64,000 nucleotides of DNA, from assembly GCF_900631945.1 (NCBI RefSeq), contig NZ_UZWE01000030.1, positions 124,001 through 188,000 on the forward strand, given 5' to 3'. Below are positions 25,451-35,672 of this stretch, one piece after another; the first letter of the stretch is position 1; each line of letters starts with the position of its first letter. The DNA comes from Paracoccus haematequi (GTDB lineage Bacteria; Pseudomonadota; Alphaproteobacteria; Rhodobacterales; Rhodobacteraceae). A program made the position numbers and the translations under genes. Under the pieces are notes generated by a model, which saw only the letters and a list, made by a program, of their open reading frames with translations, was not told where the DNA came from and did no database searches.

Positions 25451-26593
25451 ATGGATTACCAGTTCACGATGCTGACCGTCAGTCAGCAGATCACCACGAA
25501 ACCTACCGGCACCGACGAACCGGCACCGTGGTCGAACATCACCACGGCCATCTCGATGCCCGGCGCCACGCTGTCGACGATCACCCTCAGCGACGACGAC
25601 GGAAATTTCCAAAGCGGCCGCTATGCCCCCGACAGCACGGGACAAACGCTGACCACGGCGGTGACGTTCGGCAAGGACGCGCAGCCCACCCCGGCGGGAA
25701 CGCCGCTGTCTTTCCACACCGCGACCATCATCCGCAGCGCCACGGCCAATCCCGACGGCAGCCATGACGAATTCAGGGCGCTGTTTCCCCGCAAGCTGAT
25801 CCCCAACGCCGTCGGCACCGAACTGGGCGGGCGGTATTCGGTCCTGCTGATGCCCGTCGCGCGCGCCGACGGCACCTATCCCACCTTCAGCCTGGCGAAT
25901 TCGTACACCGTCAAGGGCGTGCAGATCCTGGGCCGGGCCAACGATTCCGCCGCCTATCCGGTGAACGTGACCTGCTTCGGCATGGGAACCACGATCGAGA
26001 CCGGCACCGGCCCGCGCCGGGTCGAGGATCTGCGCCCCGGCGACATGATCCTGACGCGGGATCGCGGGTTGCAACCCTTGCGGTGGCTGGGCGGATCGCA
26101 TCTCGGACCCGAGGGGCTGGAGATGCGCCCGAACCTGCGGCCGATCCTGATCCGGGCGGGCGCCCTGGGCGCGGACAGTCCCGCGCGCGATCTGGTCGTG
26201 TCGCCGCAGCACCGGCTGCTGCTGCGGTCCCGAATCGCCGACCGGCTGTTCGAAAACGGGGAAATCCTGGTCGCCGCCAAGCACCTGATCGGCCTGCCGG
26301 GGATCGAGGTGACGGTTCCCGCCGGGGGCGTCACCTATTTCCACCTGTTGTTCGACCGGCACGAGATCGTGCTGTCGAACGGGGCCTGGTCCGAAAGCCT
26401 GTTCACCGGATCCGAGGCGCTGAAATCCGTCAGCGACGCCGCGAGGAGAGAGATTTTCGCCCTGTTCCCCGATCTTGTCGGCGGCAGCCCCCCTCGGCCG
26501 GCGCGCCGCTTGCTGACCGGGCGCGAGGCGCAGCAGCTCGCCGAACGGCAGCGCCGCAACCTGGGCCGGCGCCGCCTGGTCGAACCCCTGTAA
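25451..26593 (+). CDS. Hint-domain protein (Hedgehog/intein fold)
   Basis: The 380-residue protein has an N-terminal region without recognised domain (1-170), then a Hint_2 domain starting at the cysteine in VTCFGMGTTIET. That domain continues with GPRRVEDLRPGDMILTRD (block A region) and DLVVSPQHRLLLRS (block B-like histidine). Such domains in Rhodobacteraceae occur in secreted or surface proteins; any self-cleavage is an inference. No signal peptide is seen. An in-frame ATG at 25397 would add 18 residues; I prefer 25451, after a purine-rich GCGAGG. Confidence 0.75.
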   Translation: MDYQFTMLTVSQQITTKPTGTDEPAPWSNITTAISMPGATLSTITLSDDDGNFQSGRYAPDSTGQTLTTAVTFGKDAQPTPAGTPLSFHTATIIRSATANPDGSHDEFRALFPRKLIPNAVGTELGGRYSVLLMPVARADGTYPTFSLANSYTVKGVQILGRANDSAAYPVNVTCFGMGTTIETGTGPRRVEDLRPGDMILTRDRGLQPLRWLGGSHLGPEGLEMRPNLRPILIRAGALGADSPARDLVVSPQHRLLLRSRIADRLFENGEILVAAKHLIGLPGIEVTVPAGGVTYFHLLFDRHEIVLSNGAWSESLFTGSEALKSVSDAARREIFALFPDLVGGSPPRPARRLLTGREAQQLAERQRRNLGRRRLVEPL

Positions 26594-26627
26594 GGGACGT
26601 CCCCGGTCCGGCCGGGGGCGGCGGGCA

Positions 26628-28229
26628 TCACTTGACGGTGATGCGCCCGTCAAGTGCAGGCTTGTAGGCCCCCTCCTGCGCGCCCAGATAGGCGGCCACC
26701 ACATCGGCCAGGTCGGGACCGAAATCATAGGCGTTCTGCGCCTTGGTCTCGAACACCTCGTAACCGTCGCCGCCCGAACGCATGTAGTTGTTCGACACCA
26801 CGCCATAGGTCGCGCCCGAATCGATGGGCGCCCAGGCCCCGTCCTTCATCACCATCACCTCGCTGATCCGGCTGCCCGGTTCGGCCGCCGGATCGACGGT
26901 GTATTTCAGCCCCGCCACCTGGGCAAAGCGCCCCGCGCCTTCCTCGTACTGGCTGGCGCCGTTTTCCAGGGCCGCGATCACATCCGCGCCCTTCAACTGG
27001 AAGGTCGCCAGCGTGTTCTGGAACGGCAGGACGGTATAGACCTCTCCCATCGTGACCGGCCCTTGGTCGATCGAGGCCCGCAGGCCGCCGCCATTGGCGA
27101 TAGCCAGGGTAATGCCCTGGTCCTTGACGCGATCCAGCATCGCATCGGCGACCAGGTTGCCCATCTCGCATTCGCGGACACGGCAACTGGCGCGGTCGCC
27201 GTCGATGGGCGCCGCGGCCTCGGCCACGACCTTCTGGCGCAGTTCCTCGATGGGGGCGGCCATCTCCTTGACCCGCGCGGCGATTGCCTCGTCCTCGGGG
27301 ACCGAGTTGTCCAGCAGGATCGGCTGCCCCTCGGCCTTGGTCAGGGTGCCGTCCTCGTCGAAGGTCAGGGTCAGGTGGCCCAGGTATTTCGAATAGGCAT
27401 AGGCGGTCGCGATCGGAACCTCGGCCCCGTCAGGCCCTTCGACCATGGTGGGATAGGGCCCCTCGGCCCCTTCCATGTCACCCAGCAGCGTATGGGAATG
27501 CCCGCCGACGATGGCGTCCAGGCCCGGCACCTGCCTGGCGAATTCCTGGTCGCGCAGATAGCCGACATGGGTCAGGGCGATGATCTTGTTCACCCCCTGG
27601 TCGGTCAGTTCCTGCACATCGGCCTTGAGGCTTTCGATATCGTCCTGGAAGATCACATTGGGACCGGGGGACGCCGTTTCCGGCGTATCCATCGCCAGGG
27701 CCGAGACGATGCCGATCTTTTCCCCGCCGACGTCCAGCGTCACGACATTCTCGATCTTGCCCTTCAGCACGTTGGACTGCGACAGATCCAGGTTCCCGGA
27801 CAGGACCGGGAATTCCACCCCGTCCGCCAGCACCGCAAGGCCCTCGGGACCGTCGTCGAATTCATGGTTGCCGACCGCCATCGCGTCATAGCCGATGGCG
27901 GTCATGAATTCGACGACATCCTTGCCCTTGTAGGTCATGTAGAACAGCGATCCCTGATACTGGTCGCCCGCGTCCAGCACGATCACCTTGCCCCCATCGG
28001 CGGTGATCTGGTCGCGCAGTTCCTTGACCTTTGCCGCCACCCGCGCGACGCCTCCGAAGCATTCCCCTGCCTCCAGGGTTTGCGCGTCGCAGGTGCTGTC
28101 GTATTTGTTGATCGCCTCGATGCGGCTGTGCAGGTCGTTGGTGTGCAGGATGTGCAGGACCGTCTCCGCCTGGGCCGCGCCCGCGAAAAGCGCCGCGGCC
28201 GAAACGGCGGTCAGAAGGCGAAATGGCAT
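26628..28229 (-). CDS. Periplasmic 5'-nucleotidase / UDP-sugar hydrolase
   Basis: The 533-residue protein has a signal peptide (residues 1-21, cleaved after AQA). A calcineurin-like metallophosphatase domain follows, with HTNDLHSRIE, DAGDQYQGS, GNHEFDDG and GGHSHTLLG. A 5'-nucleotidase C-terminal domain (about 330-500) has NGGGLRASI. It hydrolyses nucleotides in the periplasm to nucleosides and phosphate, a salvage role. It converges on the Hint gene with only 34 bases between. Confidence 0.93.
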   Translation of the reverse strand: MPFRLLTAVSAAALFAGAAQAETVLHILHTNDLHSRIEAINKYDSTCDAQTLEAGECFGGVARVAAKVKELRDQITADGGKVIVLDAGDQYQGSLFYMTYKGKDVVEFMTAIGYDAMAVGNHEFDDGPEGLAVLADGVEFPVLSGNLDLSQSNVLKGKIENVVTLDVGGEKIGIVSALAMDTPETASPGPNVIFQDDIESLKADVQELTDQGVNKIIALTHVGYLRDQEFARQVPGLDAIVGGHSHTLLGDMEGAEGPYPTMVEGPDGAEVPIATAYAYSKYLGHLTLTFDEDGTLTKAEGQPILLDNSVPEDEAIAARVKEMAAPIEELRQKVVAEAAAPIDGDRASCRVRECEMGNLVADAMLDRVKDQGITLAIANGGGLRASIDQGPVTMGEVYTVLPFQNTLATFQLKGADVIAALENGASQYEEGAGRFAQVAGLKYTVDPAAEPGSRISEVMVMKDGAWAPIDSGATYGVVSNNYMRSGGDGYEVFETKAQNAYDFGPDLADVVAAYLGAQEGAYKPALDGRITVK

Positions 28230-28352
28230 AGGTGATTCCTTTCTCGTTCCGGTGGGTCGGATCGGAAGGAAGCTTGGCCCAGGGCGCAGAAAGGGTCAAA
28301 TGCGCCATCGCCGCCGCTTGACCCGGCGCAGGGACAGGCGGCAAATGCGGGC

Positions 28353-28688
28353 ATGATGATCTACAAGGTTCTCCGCCCGGCCGAATGGACCGATCTGCAA
28401 GCCGCCGGCGTCACCCAGGGCGCGCCAGTCGATCTGGCCGACGGGTTCGTGCATTTCTCGACAGCGGCGCAGCTTGCCGTCACATTGTCCAAGCATTTCG
28501 GGTCCGAGGGGGATTTGATCCTGCTGGCCTGCGATCCGGCAGCCCTTGGCGACGACCTGCGGTGGGAACCGTCGCGCGGCGGGGATTTGTTTCCCCACCT
28601 CTATCGCCCGCTGGCGATGCAGGATATCGCCTGGTCGCGCGTCATCGGACGCGGCGACAACGGCCACGAGACGGGACCGCTGGAATGA
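28353..28688 (+). CDS. DUF952 family protein
   Basis: The 111-residue protein matches DUF952: YKVLRPAEW at the start, [12 protein letters not shown] in the middle and [17 protein letters not shown] near the end. The family resembles ADP-ribosyl-enzyme folds but has no established function. Its stop overlaps the pyrD start by four bases (ATGA), so it is translated together with pyrD. An ATG two codons pattern (MM) gives a one-residue ambiguity. Confidence 0.85.
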   Translation: MMIYKVLRPAEWTDLQAAGVTQGAPVDLADGFVHFSTAAQLAVTLSKHFGSEGDLILLACDPAALGDDLRWEPSRGGDLFPHLYRPLAMQDIAWSRVIGRGDNGHETGPLE

Positions 28689-29749
28689 ACCTTGTGGAAA
28701 AACTCGGCCTGGCCGCGCTGCACCGGCTGGACCCGGAACGCGCGCATGACCTCTCGATCCGCGCGCTGTCGTCGGGGCTGGTGCCCCTGCCCGGATCGCC
28801 CGTCACATCGGACAGGCTGCGGGTCACGCTGGCAGGGCTGGATCTGCCGAACCCCATCGGACTGGCAGCGGGATATGACAAGAACGCCAAAGCCGTCGCG
28901 GCGCTGATGCGGGCGGGCTTCGGCTTCATCGAGCTGGGCGCGGCCACCCCGCGTCCGCAGCCCGGCAATCCCAAGCCGCGCCTGTTCCGGCTGCCCGAGG
29001 ATCGGGCCATCATCAACCGTTTCGGCTTCAACAACGATGGCGCGCAGGCAATCGCATCGCGGATGGCGGCGCGCCCTGCGGGCATTCCGGTGGGACTGAA
29101 CATCGGGGCGAACAAGGACAGCGCCGACCGGGCGGCGGATTTCGCGGCCGTGGTGGACGTGGCGGGGGCATCGGCGGATTTCCTGACCGTCAACGTCTCG
29201 TCGCCCAATACCGAACGGCTGCGCGATCTTCAGGGCGCCGATGCCCTGGCCGCGCTGCTTCGCGGAGTGCTGGAGGCCAGGGACCGGCTGCCCTCGCGCC
29301 GTCCGGTCTTCCTGAAGATCGCCCCCGACCTGAGCAATGGGGAAATCGGCGACATCGCTGCCGTAGCCCTGGACAGCGGCGTCGACGGCATCATCGCTAC
29401 GAACACCACCCTGTCGCGCACGGGCCTTGCAAGCCCGCATTCGGGCCAGTCGGGCGGGCTGTCAGGACGCCCGCTGTTCGAACGCTCGACCGCAGTTCTT
29501 GCCAGGCTGTATCGCGCCACGGGCGGCGCCCTGCCGATCATCGGAGTGGGGGGAATCTCATCGGCGGACGACGCGTGGGAAAAAATCCGCGCAGGCGCCA
29601 GTGCCGTGCAGATTTATTCGGCCTTGATCTATCACGGCTTTTCGCTGGTGACGCAGATGGCGACCGCCCTGGACACGCGGCTGCGCGACCAGGGCGTCAC
29701 GTTGGAGGATCTGCGCGGCAGCGGAGCCACCGACTGGGCTCAGAGATAA
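28685..29749 (+). CDS. pyrD: Dihydroorotate dehydrogenase (quinone), class 2, PyrD
   Basis: The 354-residue enzyme is the membrane-associated class 2 form. It has the N-terminal helical extension ([15 protein letters not shown]), [13 protein letters not shown], the FMN-site NRFGFNNDG, the catalytic serine region [11 protein letters not shown] and the phosphate site IGVGGI. It oxidises dihydroorotate with quinone in pyrimidine synthesis. It is coupled to the DUF952 gene and overlaps cysE tail to tail by ten bases. Confidence 0.96.
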   Translation: MNLVEKLGLAALHRLDPERAHDLSIRALSSGLVPLPGSPVTSDRLRVTLAGLDLPNPIGLAAGYDKNAKAVAALMRAGFGFIELGAATPRPQPGNPKPRLFRLPEDRAIINRFGFNNDGAQAIASRMAARPAGIPVGLNIGANKDSADRAADFAAVVDVAGASADFLTVNVSSPNTERLRDLQGADALAALLRGVLEARDRLPSRRPVFLKIAPDLSNGEIGDIAAVALDSGVDGIIATNTTLSRTGLASPHSGQSGGLSGRPLFERSTAVLARLYRATGGALPIIGVGGISSADDAWEKIRAGASAVQIYSALIYHGFSLVTQMATALDTRLRDQGVTLEDLRGSGATDWAQR

Positions 29750-30570
29750 TCCTCGCCCAGTCCCAGCAACTGGTTCATGCTCTGCGACGGCTCGGGACAT
29801 CCCGCATCGCCGATCACACGGGCGGGAACCCCGGCGACGGTCTTGCAGGACGGCACTTCGTGCAGAACCACAGAACCGGCCGCAATCCGGGAATGGTGGC
29901 CCACATGGATATTGCCCAGAACCTTGGCCCCTGCCCCGATCATCACGCCGTCACCGATCTTGGGATGCCGGTTGCCGTCCTCCTTGCCGGTGCCGCCCAG
30001 GGTGACCGAATGCAGCATCGACACGTCGTTGCCGACCGTCGCGGTTTCGCCGATCACGATGGAATGGGCATGGTCGATCATGACACCCGTGCCGATGACC
30101 GCCGCCGGGTGAATGTCCACGCCGAAGCATTCCGAACAGCGCATCTGCACGAAATAGGCCATGTCGCAGCGCCCTTCCTGCCACAGCCAATGCGCCATGC
30201 GATAGGCTTGCAGCGCCTGGAAGCCTTTGAAGAAAAGGACCGGCTGCAACAGCCGATGCGTCGCCGGATCGCGGTCATAGACCGCCATCAGGTCGGCCCG
30301 CGCCGCATCCCCCAGTGCGGGCGACATGCGATAGGCCTGGTCGGCGATTTCGCGCAGGATCTGCTCGCTCATCTCGCCGCTGGCCAGCTTCAGGGAAAAG
30401 CGATAGGCCAAGGCGGCTTCCAGGCTGTCGTGATGCAGCAGGCCCGCATGGATCAGCGATCCCAGCAGCGGCTCGTCGCGAACCGCCGCACGCGCCTCGT
30501 CCCGCAACTGCGCCCAGATCGCATCGGGATCAAGGCCCAGGTTCTTCTTGGTGCTGCTTTGCATGTTCAT
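29740..30570 (-). CDS. cysE: Serine O-acetyltransferase CysE
   Basis: The 276-residue enzyme has the N-terminal helical domain (15-140) and the hexapeptide left-handed beta helix. Its motifs are [20 protein letters not shown] (catalytic Asp/His pair), [20 protein letters not shown] and [19 protein letters not shown]. It makes O-acetylserine for cysteine synthesis and is normally inhibited by cysteine through the C-terminal tail. It is monocistronic here, converging on pyrD. Confidence 0.95.
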   Translation of the reverse strand: MNMQSSTKKNLGLDPDAIWAQLRDEARAAVRDEPLLGSLIHAGLLHHDSLEAALAYRFSLKLASGEMSEQILREIADQAYRMSPALGDAARADLMAVYDRDPATHRLLQPVLFFKGFQALQAYRMAHWLWQEGRCDMAYFVQMRCSECFGVDIHPAAVIGTGVMIDHAHSIVIGETATVGNDVSMLHSVTLGGTGKEDGNRHPKIGDGVMIGAGAKVLGNIHVGHHSRIAAGSVVLHEVPSCKTVAGVPARVIGDAGCPEPSQSMNQLLGLGEDYL

Positions 30571-30637
30571 GTCACGGGTCCAGGCCAGTTCTTGGCCCTT
30601 CTTAGCGCGAACAGGCGGTCGGGAAAAGGGACGGGTC

Positions 30638-31348
30638 TCAGTCCGGCAACCGCAGGTCCAGCCAGTGAACCGCCAGCTTTACCTTTCCGCCGGTAAATCC
30701 CCCGCCCTCACCCGTCATCAGCAGGGTCGCGCCGCTGTAATAGGTCATCGGCGCGCCCAGCATTCCGCGCGCCCATGATCCGGCGGCCTTGCCCAAGCCC
30801 TGACCGAAGCGGTTGTTCGAGTCAGCCGTGCCCAGCCGCCAGGTCGTCAGCCCGCCGGTCAGGGCTTGAGTGACCTTGGCGACCGCGCCAACCACCATGG
30901 CGCCCGCCGGCATGGCGATGCCGGTGTTGAAGGTCGTGCCACTGCCGACGGTCACCTCGCCCTGGGCCATGCCAAAGGCCAGCCCCGAACCCATGCTGCC
31001 AAAGGTCGCGGCGCCCATGAACCAGCCTTGGCCGTCAAAGACGGCCTCGACCCCGCGATCCGCGACAAAGGCCCGCATCCCGCGCGACGGCGGCGCGAAG
31101 ACCCAGCCGCCGTTCGCGCCCACCGCGATCCGTCCTGTCTGCCCCGCCCAGGCGCCGGACGCGCCCTGCGGCACACCCCAGGCCTGACCGTCGATCACCG
31201 TTTGCGGCGGGACCGCCACCGAAACGCTTTCCAGGACGGCGTTGGTCAGGCCGTCCAGGCGCATCAGCGCCTCGTTTACCGTTACATGCTTCTGCGCCTG
31301 GGCCGATTGCAGCAGCGGCAGTTGAAGACGCCTCGTTTCAGTTGTCAT
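30638..31348 (-). CDS. DUF2793 protein downstream of the gene transfer agent cluster
   Basis: The 236-residue protein matches DUF2793: RLQLPLLQSAQAQKHVTVNEALMRLDGL at the start, and WFMGAATFGSM in the middle. It overlaps the 3' end of g15 by 11 bases and is thus translated with the tail genes. Proteins of this type often follow tail genes in Rhodobacteraceae and may decorate the tail or fibre. That role is inferred from position; no catalytic motif is seen. Confidence 0.8.
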   Translation of the reverse strand: MTTETRRLQLPLLQSAQAQKHVTVNEALMRLDGLTNAVLESVSVAVPPQTVIDGQAWGVPQGASGAWAGQTGRIAVGANGGWVFAPPSRGMRAFVADRGVEAVFDGQGWFMGAATFGSMGSGLAFGMAQGEVTVGSGTTFNTGIAMPAGAMVVGAVAKVTQALTGGLTTWRLGTADSNNRFGQGLGKAAGSWARGMLGAPMTYYSGATLLMTGEGGGFTGGKVKLAVHWLDLRLPD

Positions 31349-34300
31349 TGAAAATCCTCCTGACAAAGGGGCCCGGCCCGAACTGGTCGGACAGTTGGGC
31401 GACTGCGACGACAAAGGCGCCGCCTTGGAGGGCTGCGGTCCAGACCTGTTCGGGCACGGCATATTCCGGCAGGCCGACATCCGCCTGATGCAGGACGATG
31501 CCGTCCCGCAAGATACGGACGCGATAACGTTCGCGAACCTCGCCCAGGGGAATGTCGGCGCCGTCCCATCCATCCCCCTCCACACGGCTGCGGCGGATCC
31601 AGGACAGCGTGCGGCCCGAGGCGCGCAGATGACAGGGCGCATAGGGCCGCAAGCCTATTCCGCGCGCCTCGGTCATCTGGCCGCGATAGCTGGGATCGTC
31701 GAAGGCCCGCCGGGCCGGGCCGATGCGCCAGAACCGCTCCTGCCCCCTGGCCGAGGGCGGCAGATTCACCTGTTGCGCCGCACCGTCCAGCAGCACGACC
31801 ACGCTGCCCTTGGGCCAGACCTCGGGCATGATGCCGTCGGTCCCGGCCTGGCCGCGCAGCCTGTCGCTGATCTCCCAGACATCCTTTTCCACGGGAACGG
31901 CCTTGGCGAACTGGAATACCTCCCAATTCTCCAATGACCCGTCTCCGATAGCCACCGCATTCGCACCAGCCAGCAGTGCCTTCTGGCCAATCGACCGCAG
32001 CGACGCATCCTTCAGCCGGATGCGCAGGGGCGCGCCGCGATCCATGACGCCGGACCGGGCGCGGCCCAACGCATTTTCCGTCCGGCCGATGAAGGCGCGC
32101 CGCGACAATGTGGTGTTCAACTCGAACCCTCCGTCGCTTTCGACCGACGCATAGGCGACCACCGAACCCGGCCAGGGCTTGGCGGTCGCCGCCAGATAGG
32201 GGGCGTGCGGCTGTTCGTCGCCCTTGAGCAGCGGCAGATCCAGAAACAGCGACCACACCGGCAGCGGCGGGCTGTAACGGGTGACGATGCCGTCATCCTC
32301 GTTGGTGACGGCCGGGCGATAGACGCCCGGCTCGACCCGGACGGCATCGACCGTCACCGCCCCGGCACGCTCGACCCGGTCGATCCGCCAGCGTTTGGGT
32401 TCGGCCTTTCCGTCATCCATGCGGATGACATCGCCCGGCCCCAGATCCCCTTGCGACGGTGGCAGAACAAGTCGCGCCGTATCCCGTGACACCACCGATT
32501 CCGCCAGCCAGCGTTCGGCAATGGCACGGCCCTCGGCACGCGTCAGCGACATGGGGAATTCGCTGTCGCTGGCCGTGTCGCCCAGGGTGTCGGCCAAACT
32601 GGCCTCGGTCGTGGCGGTGGTGTAATCGCCTCCGGCCTCCACATGCGTCACCCGCAGCCGCCCGGTCAGTTCCGCCTGGGCCAGGCGCACGGTTTCGAAC
32701 CCCCGCACCTCATCGCCTGTCGCCAGATGCTGCTGCCCCAGATCCCGCTTGACCCGCCCGTCCCTGGGCAGGAAACACAGGCAGCCGTCGCGTTCCACCG
32801 CGTCGATGCCATGGGCAAGCAGGATCGGCTGCAAGGCCGCGCGCGAGGTTTCCCCGCCATTGACGTGAAAGCCACGCACCACACCCGTGACGCCGCTGAC
32901 ATCGAAATTGACGACACCCGCCTCGCGGCAGATATCCGCGATGACCGCCGCCAGCATCACCGACCCCGCGCGACCATTCAGCCAGTGGCCGCGCTCCCAT
33001 GCGGGACCGTCGGACCACAGGTCGGTTCGCGCCGGGAATGCCGGATAGGGCCGCGCGTCCCAGCACCAGACATGCGCCCGGTCCAGAACCACCATGCGCC
33101 CACCGCCTTCCCTAGGCGGATTGTTCGCTGGCTTCGACCAATAGGACGTGACCGCCTGGACATAGGCGGCCTGGATCGCATCGTCGCGCTGCCCGTTCGA
33201 GTAATGCGGCAGCGTGCTTTCCGAACTCATGGCGTCCAGGAACTTGTTCGGCTGGTTGGTGGCCTTGTCCAGGGCCGCGCAGCCGTATTCGGTGAACCAG
33301 ATCGGCTTCGATCCCGGCACCCATCCGGTCGCCTGCCGCGACCGCACGCCATTCGGGCGGTCATAGTGCAGGTTCTGCCACCAGCTTGCCAAATCCTTGT
33401 ATTTCCAGACCCATGCCTCGTCATGGGCACCATCGGTGATCGGCGTGCGCCGCTGTGCATCGCGGTCGGCATCGCTGGCGTAATACCAGTCGTATCCCTC
33501 GCCGCCGCAGACATTGGACTCCAGATAGGCGGGATTGCCGATGCGACCCCAATGCGCGTCCAGATGATCCTCGTCATCGCGCCAATCGGACAGCGGCATG
33601 TAGTTGTCGATGCCGATGAAGTCGATCTCGGGATGCGCCCACAGGGGGTCCAGGTGGAAGAAAAGCTCTCCGTTGCCCGGATGATGGCCGAAATATTCCG
33701 ACCAGTCGGCAGCATAGCCGATCTTGACCGTCGGACCCAGGATCGCACGAACGTCCTGGGCCAGACGGCACAGCTGCTGGACAGCGGGATAGCTGTTCCC
33801 CGCGCCGCGGATCTGGGTCATGCCGACCATCTCGGACCCGATCAGGAACGCATCGATCCCCCCCGCTGCCGCGCACAGATGGGCGTAATGCAGGATGAAC
33901 CGGCGATAAGACCATTCATCCGGCCCGGTGTAGCGAACCTTGTCGCCATCGCGTGCGAAATCGCCGACTGCGGCCTTGCCGAAGAACGCATCGACCTCGG
34001 CCTTGGCCGCAGCCGTGCCATCGGTCGAGCCGGCTCGACCCGGCGCCGTCGACGTGGTGATCCGCCCGCGCCAGGGCATGACCGGCTGTTCACTCGCGCC
34101 ATAGGGATCGGCCAGGCCGTTGCCTGCAAGCTGCTCCATCAGGATGAAGGGATAGAAAACCGCCTTCCGCCCCGACGCGGCGATTGCGCGCAGCCCCTCG
34201 ACGACAGCCTGATCCGCAGGCGTCCCGCCATAGATCGGGCGGTCCTTCACCCGCGCGACCTGCGCCGCCGCGGACCGGCCGATACCGGCCACGGTCCAGG

Positions 34301-35222
34301 GCATCTCGGAGCCGTCGGTTTCCCTCTGCTCGACCTTGGGCTGAACCGTGCAGCGGCCGATCCGCAGGTCGCTGCCAAACCAGGACACGACCAACGACAC
34401 CGACCCGACATTCGGCAACTCGCGCCCCAGGATGGTCATCGAGGCGGCGAAATCGGTCCCCCCCATGGGCGTGTTCACGTTGGTCGATCGCAGTTCGCCC
34501 AAGCCCAGATCCTGATTGACCGGCGTCGTCGCCAGCGAATATTCGCCGGTGCCGGGGATCAGCGCGATCGCGCGCACGTCGCGGCACAGACCGCTGCCGT
34601 CCTGCGCGGGGGACGTGACCTCGAAACTCAGCTGGGGCATCCGGTTGCCCCAGGCTTCCAGGTTCAGATCCTCCAGCACCACATAGGCCAACCCTCGATA
34701 GGCAGGCGCCAGATCGCCTTCATGCGCGGCGATGGCGGGGTCGGGACGCTGGTTTTCGTCGCCGTTATAGACCCGCATGTTCAGGTCGTTGGCCGAGATC
34801 TCCTCGCCATCTGCCCAGACGCGGCCCACCCCCAGGATCCGCCCTTCGCACAGCGCCAGCGCCACCGACAGGCGATAGCTGATCTGCGTGACGGTCGACC
34901 GCGGCGTCCCCTTGCCGCCGCCCGCATCCTCGGACCGCGCGATCTCCTCCAAGGGCGAAGCCCAGATGACATGGCCCGGCAGCCGCATCTGTCCCCAGAT
35001 CCGCGGGATTGGTGCGCCCTCCCCTGCGGTTTGCAGGCGCAGGCGGTCGATGCGGCCGGTTTCCACGGCCTTGGACCCGCTGCCCAGCAGCCGCTGGTCG
35101 ATGACCCGGCCGACCGTCGCGCCGACCGCGCGGCCGATGACGGCGCCCGACAGGCCCAGAACCGCGCCGCCGAAGCTTCCGCCAATCGACGCCCCTACGG
35201 CGGACAGCACGATGGTCGCCAT
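31338..35222 (-). CDS. GTA host-specificity / megatron tail protein (g15)
   Basis: The 1294-residue protein is the large baseplate protein of RcGTA-type particles. A glycine- and alanine-rich hydrophobic N-terminus (1-40) precedes a TIM-barrel-like domain (about 420-740, FIGIDNYMPLSDWRDDEDH and WFTEYGCAALDKATNQPNKF), a phage-tail-like domain (about 800-1050) and a C-terminal domain. It contacts the recipient surface and may cut or cross the envelope. It is full length with no frameshift, which supports an intact cluster. Confidence 0.93.
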   Translation of the reverse strand: MATIVLSAVGASIGGSFGGAVLGLSGAVIGRAVGATVGRVIDQRLLGSGSKAVETGRIDRLRLQTAGEGAPIPRIWGQMRLPGHVIWASPLEEIARSEDAGGGKGTPRSTVTQISYRLSVALALCEGRILGVGRVWADGEEISANDLNMRVYNGDENQRPDPAIAAHEGDLAPAYRGLAYVVLEDLNLEAWGNRMPQLSFEVTSPAQDGSGLCRDVRAIALIPGTGEYSLATTPVNQDLGLGELRSTNVNTPMGGTDFAASMTILGRELPNVGSVSLVVSWFGSDLRIGRCTVQPKVEQRETDGSEMPWTVAGIGRSAAAQVARVKDRPIYGGTPADQAVVEGLRAIAASGRKAVFYPFILMEQLAGNGLADPYGASEQPVMPWRGRITTSTAPGRAGSTDGTAAAKAEVDAFFGKAAVGDFARDGDKVRYTGPDEWSYRRFILHYAHLCAAAGGIDAFLIGSEMVGMTQIRGAGNSYPAVQQLCRLAQDVRAILGPTVKIGYAADWSEYFGHHPGNGELFFHLDPLWAHPEIDFIGIDNYMPLSDWRDDEDHLDAHWGRIGNPAYLESNVCGGEGYDWYYASDADRDAQRRTPITDGAHDEAWVWKYKDLASWWQNLHYDRPNGVRSRQATGWVPGSKPIWFTEYGCAALDKATNQPNKFLDAMSSESTLPHYSNGQRDDAIQAAYVQAVTSYWSKPANNPPREGGGRMVVLDRAHVWCWDARPYPAFPARTDLWSDGPAWERGHWLNGRAGSVMLAAVIADICREAGVVNFDVSGVTGVVRGFHVNGGETSRAALQPILLAHGIDAVERDGCLCFLPRDGRVKRDLGQQHLATGDEVRGFETVRLAQAELTGRLRVTHVEAGGDYTTATTEASLADTLGDTASDSEFPMSLTRAEGRAIAERWLAESVVSRDTARLVLPPSQGDLGPGDVIRMDDGKAEPKRWRIDRVERAGAVTVDAVRVEPGVYRPAVTNEDDGIVTRYSPPLPVWSLFLDLPLLKGDEQPHAPYLAATAKPWPGSVVAYASVESDGGFELNTTLSRRAFIGRTENALGRARSGVMDRGAPLRIRLKDASLRSIGQKALLAGANAVAIGDGSLENWEVFQFAKAVPVEKDVWEISDRLRGQAGTDGIMPEVWPKGSVVVLLDGAAQQVNLPPSARGQERFWRIGPARRAFDDPSYRGQMTEARGIGLRPYAPCHLRASGRTLSWIRRSRVEGDGWDGADIPLGEVRERYRVRILRDGIVLHQADVGLPEYAVPEQVWTAALQGGAFVVAVAQLSDQFGPGPFVRRIFNDN

Positions 35223-35243
35223 GATGGCCTCCTTGTCTTGAAA

Positions 35244-35672
35244 TCAGGGAAAGCGGAACCGGGCCGCGATCCGGTTCCGCCAGGGCGTCGTCAACGGGCT
35301 GTCGATGACGCCATGCGCGTTATAGGCATGAATGAAGCGCGGTGCCTCGCCCGCGTCGGACAGGATGCCCAGGTGCTTGGCGACCGCCCCTTCGCGCATC
35401 CGAAACAGCAGCACGTCGCCCGCCCGCATCGCATCCTCGCGCGGGACGGGCACCAGATGGCGCAGCGCGGCCGCCATCAGAACCTCTTGCCCGCCGCCCT
35501 CGCCCCAGTCGGGGGTATAGGGGGGCGGAGCCTCGGGTTCGGTGCCCAAACGGTCGCGCCAGATGCCCCGGATCAGGCCCAGGCAGTCGCAGGCGACGCC
35601 CCGAGTGCTGGCCTGGTGCTGATAGGGCGTGCCGATCCAGGCCCTTGCCACCGTCACGACATCCTCAACCAC
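35244..35672 (-). CDS. GTA NlpC/P60 peptidase (g14)
   Basis: The 142-residue protein is a phage-type NlpC/P60 cell-wall peptidase. The catalytic cysteine lies in GVACDCLGLIRG and the histidine in VAKHLGILSD. It would open recipient peptidoglycan during DNA entry. It overlaps g13 by eight bases and lies 21 bases before g15. Confidence 0.92.
   Translation of the reverse strand: MVEDVVTVARAWIGTPYQHQASTRGVACDCLGLIRGIWRDRLGTEPEAPPPYTPDWGEGGGQEVLMAAALRHLVPVPREDAMRAGDVLLFRMREGAVAKHLGILSDAGEAPRFIHAYNAHGVIDSPLTTPWRNRIAARFRFP

Noticed and set aside
26601..26617. Terminator between the Hint gene and the 5'-nucleotidase gene
   Set aside because: CCCCGG/CCGGGG is a short stem with no T tract on either side; in such GC-rich sequence this is not convincing.
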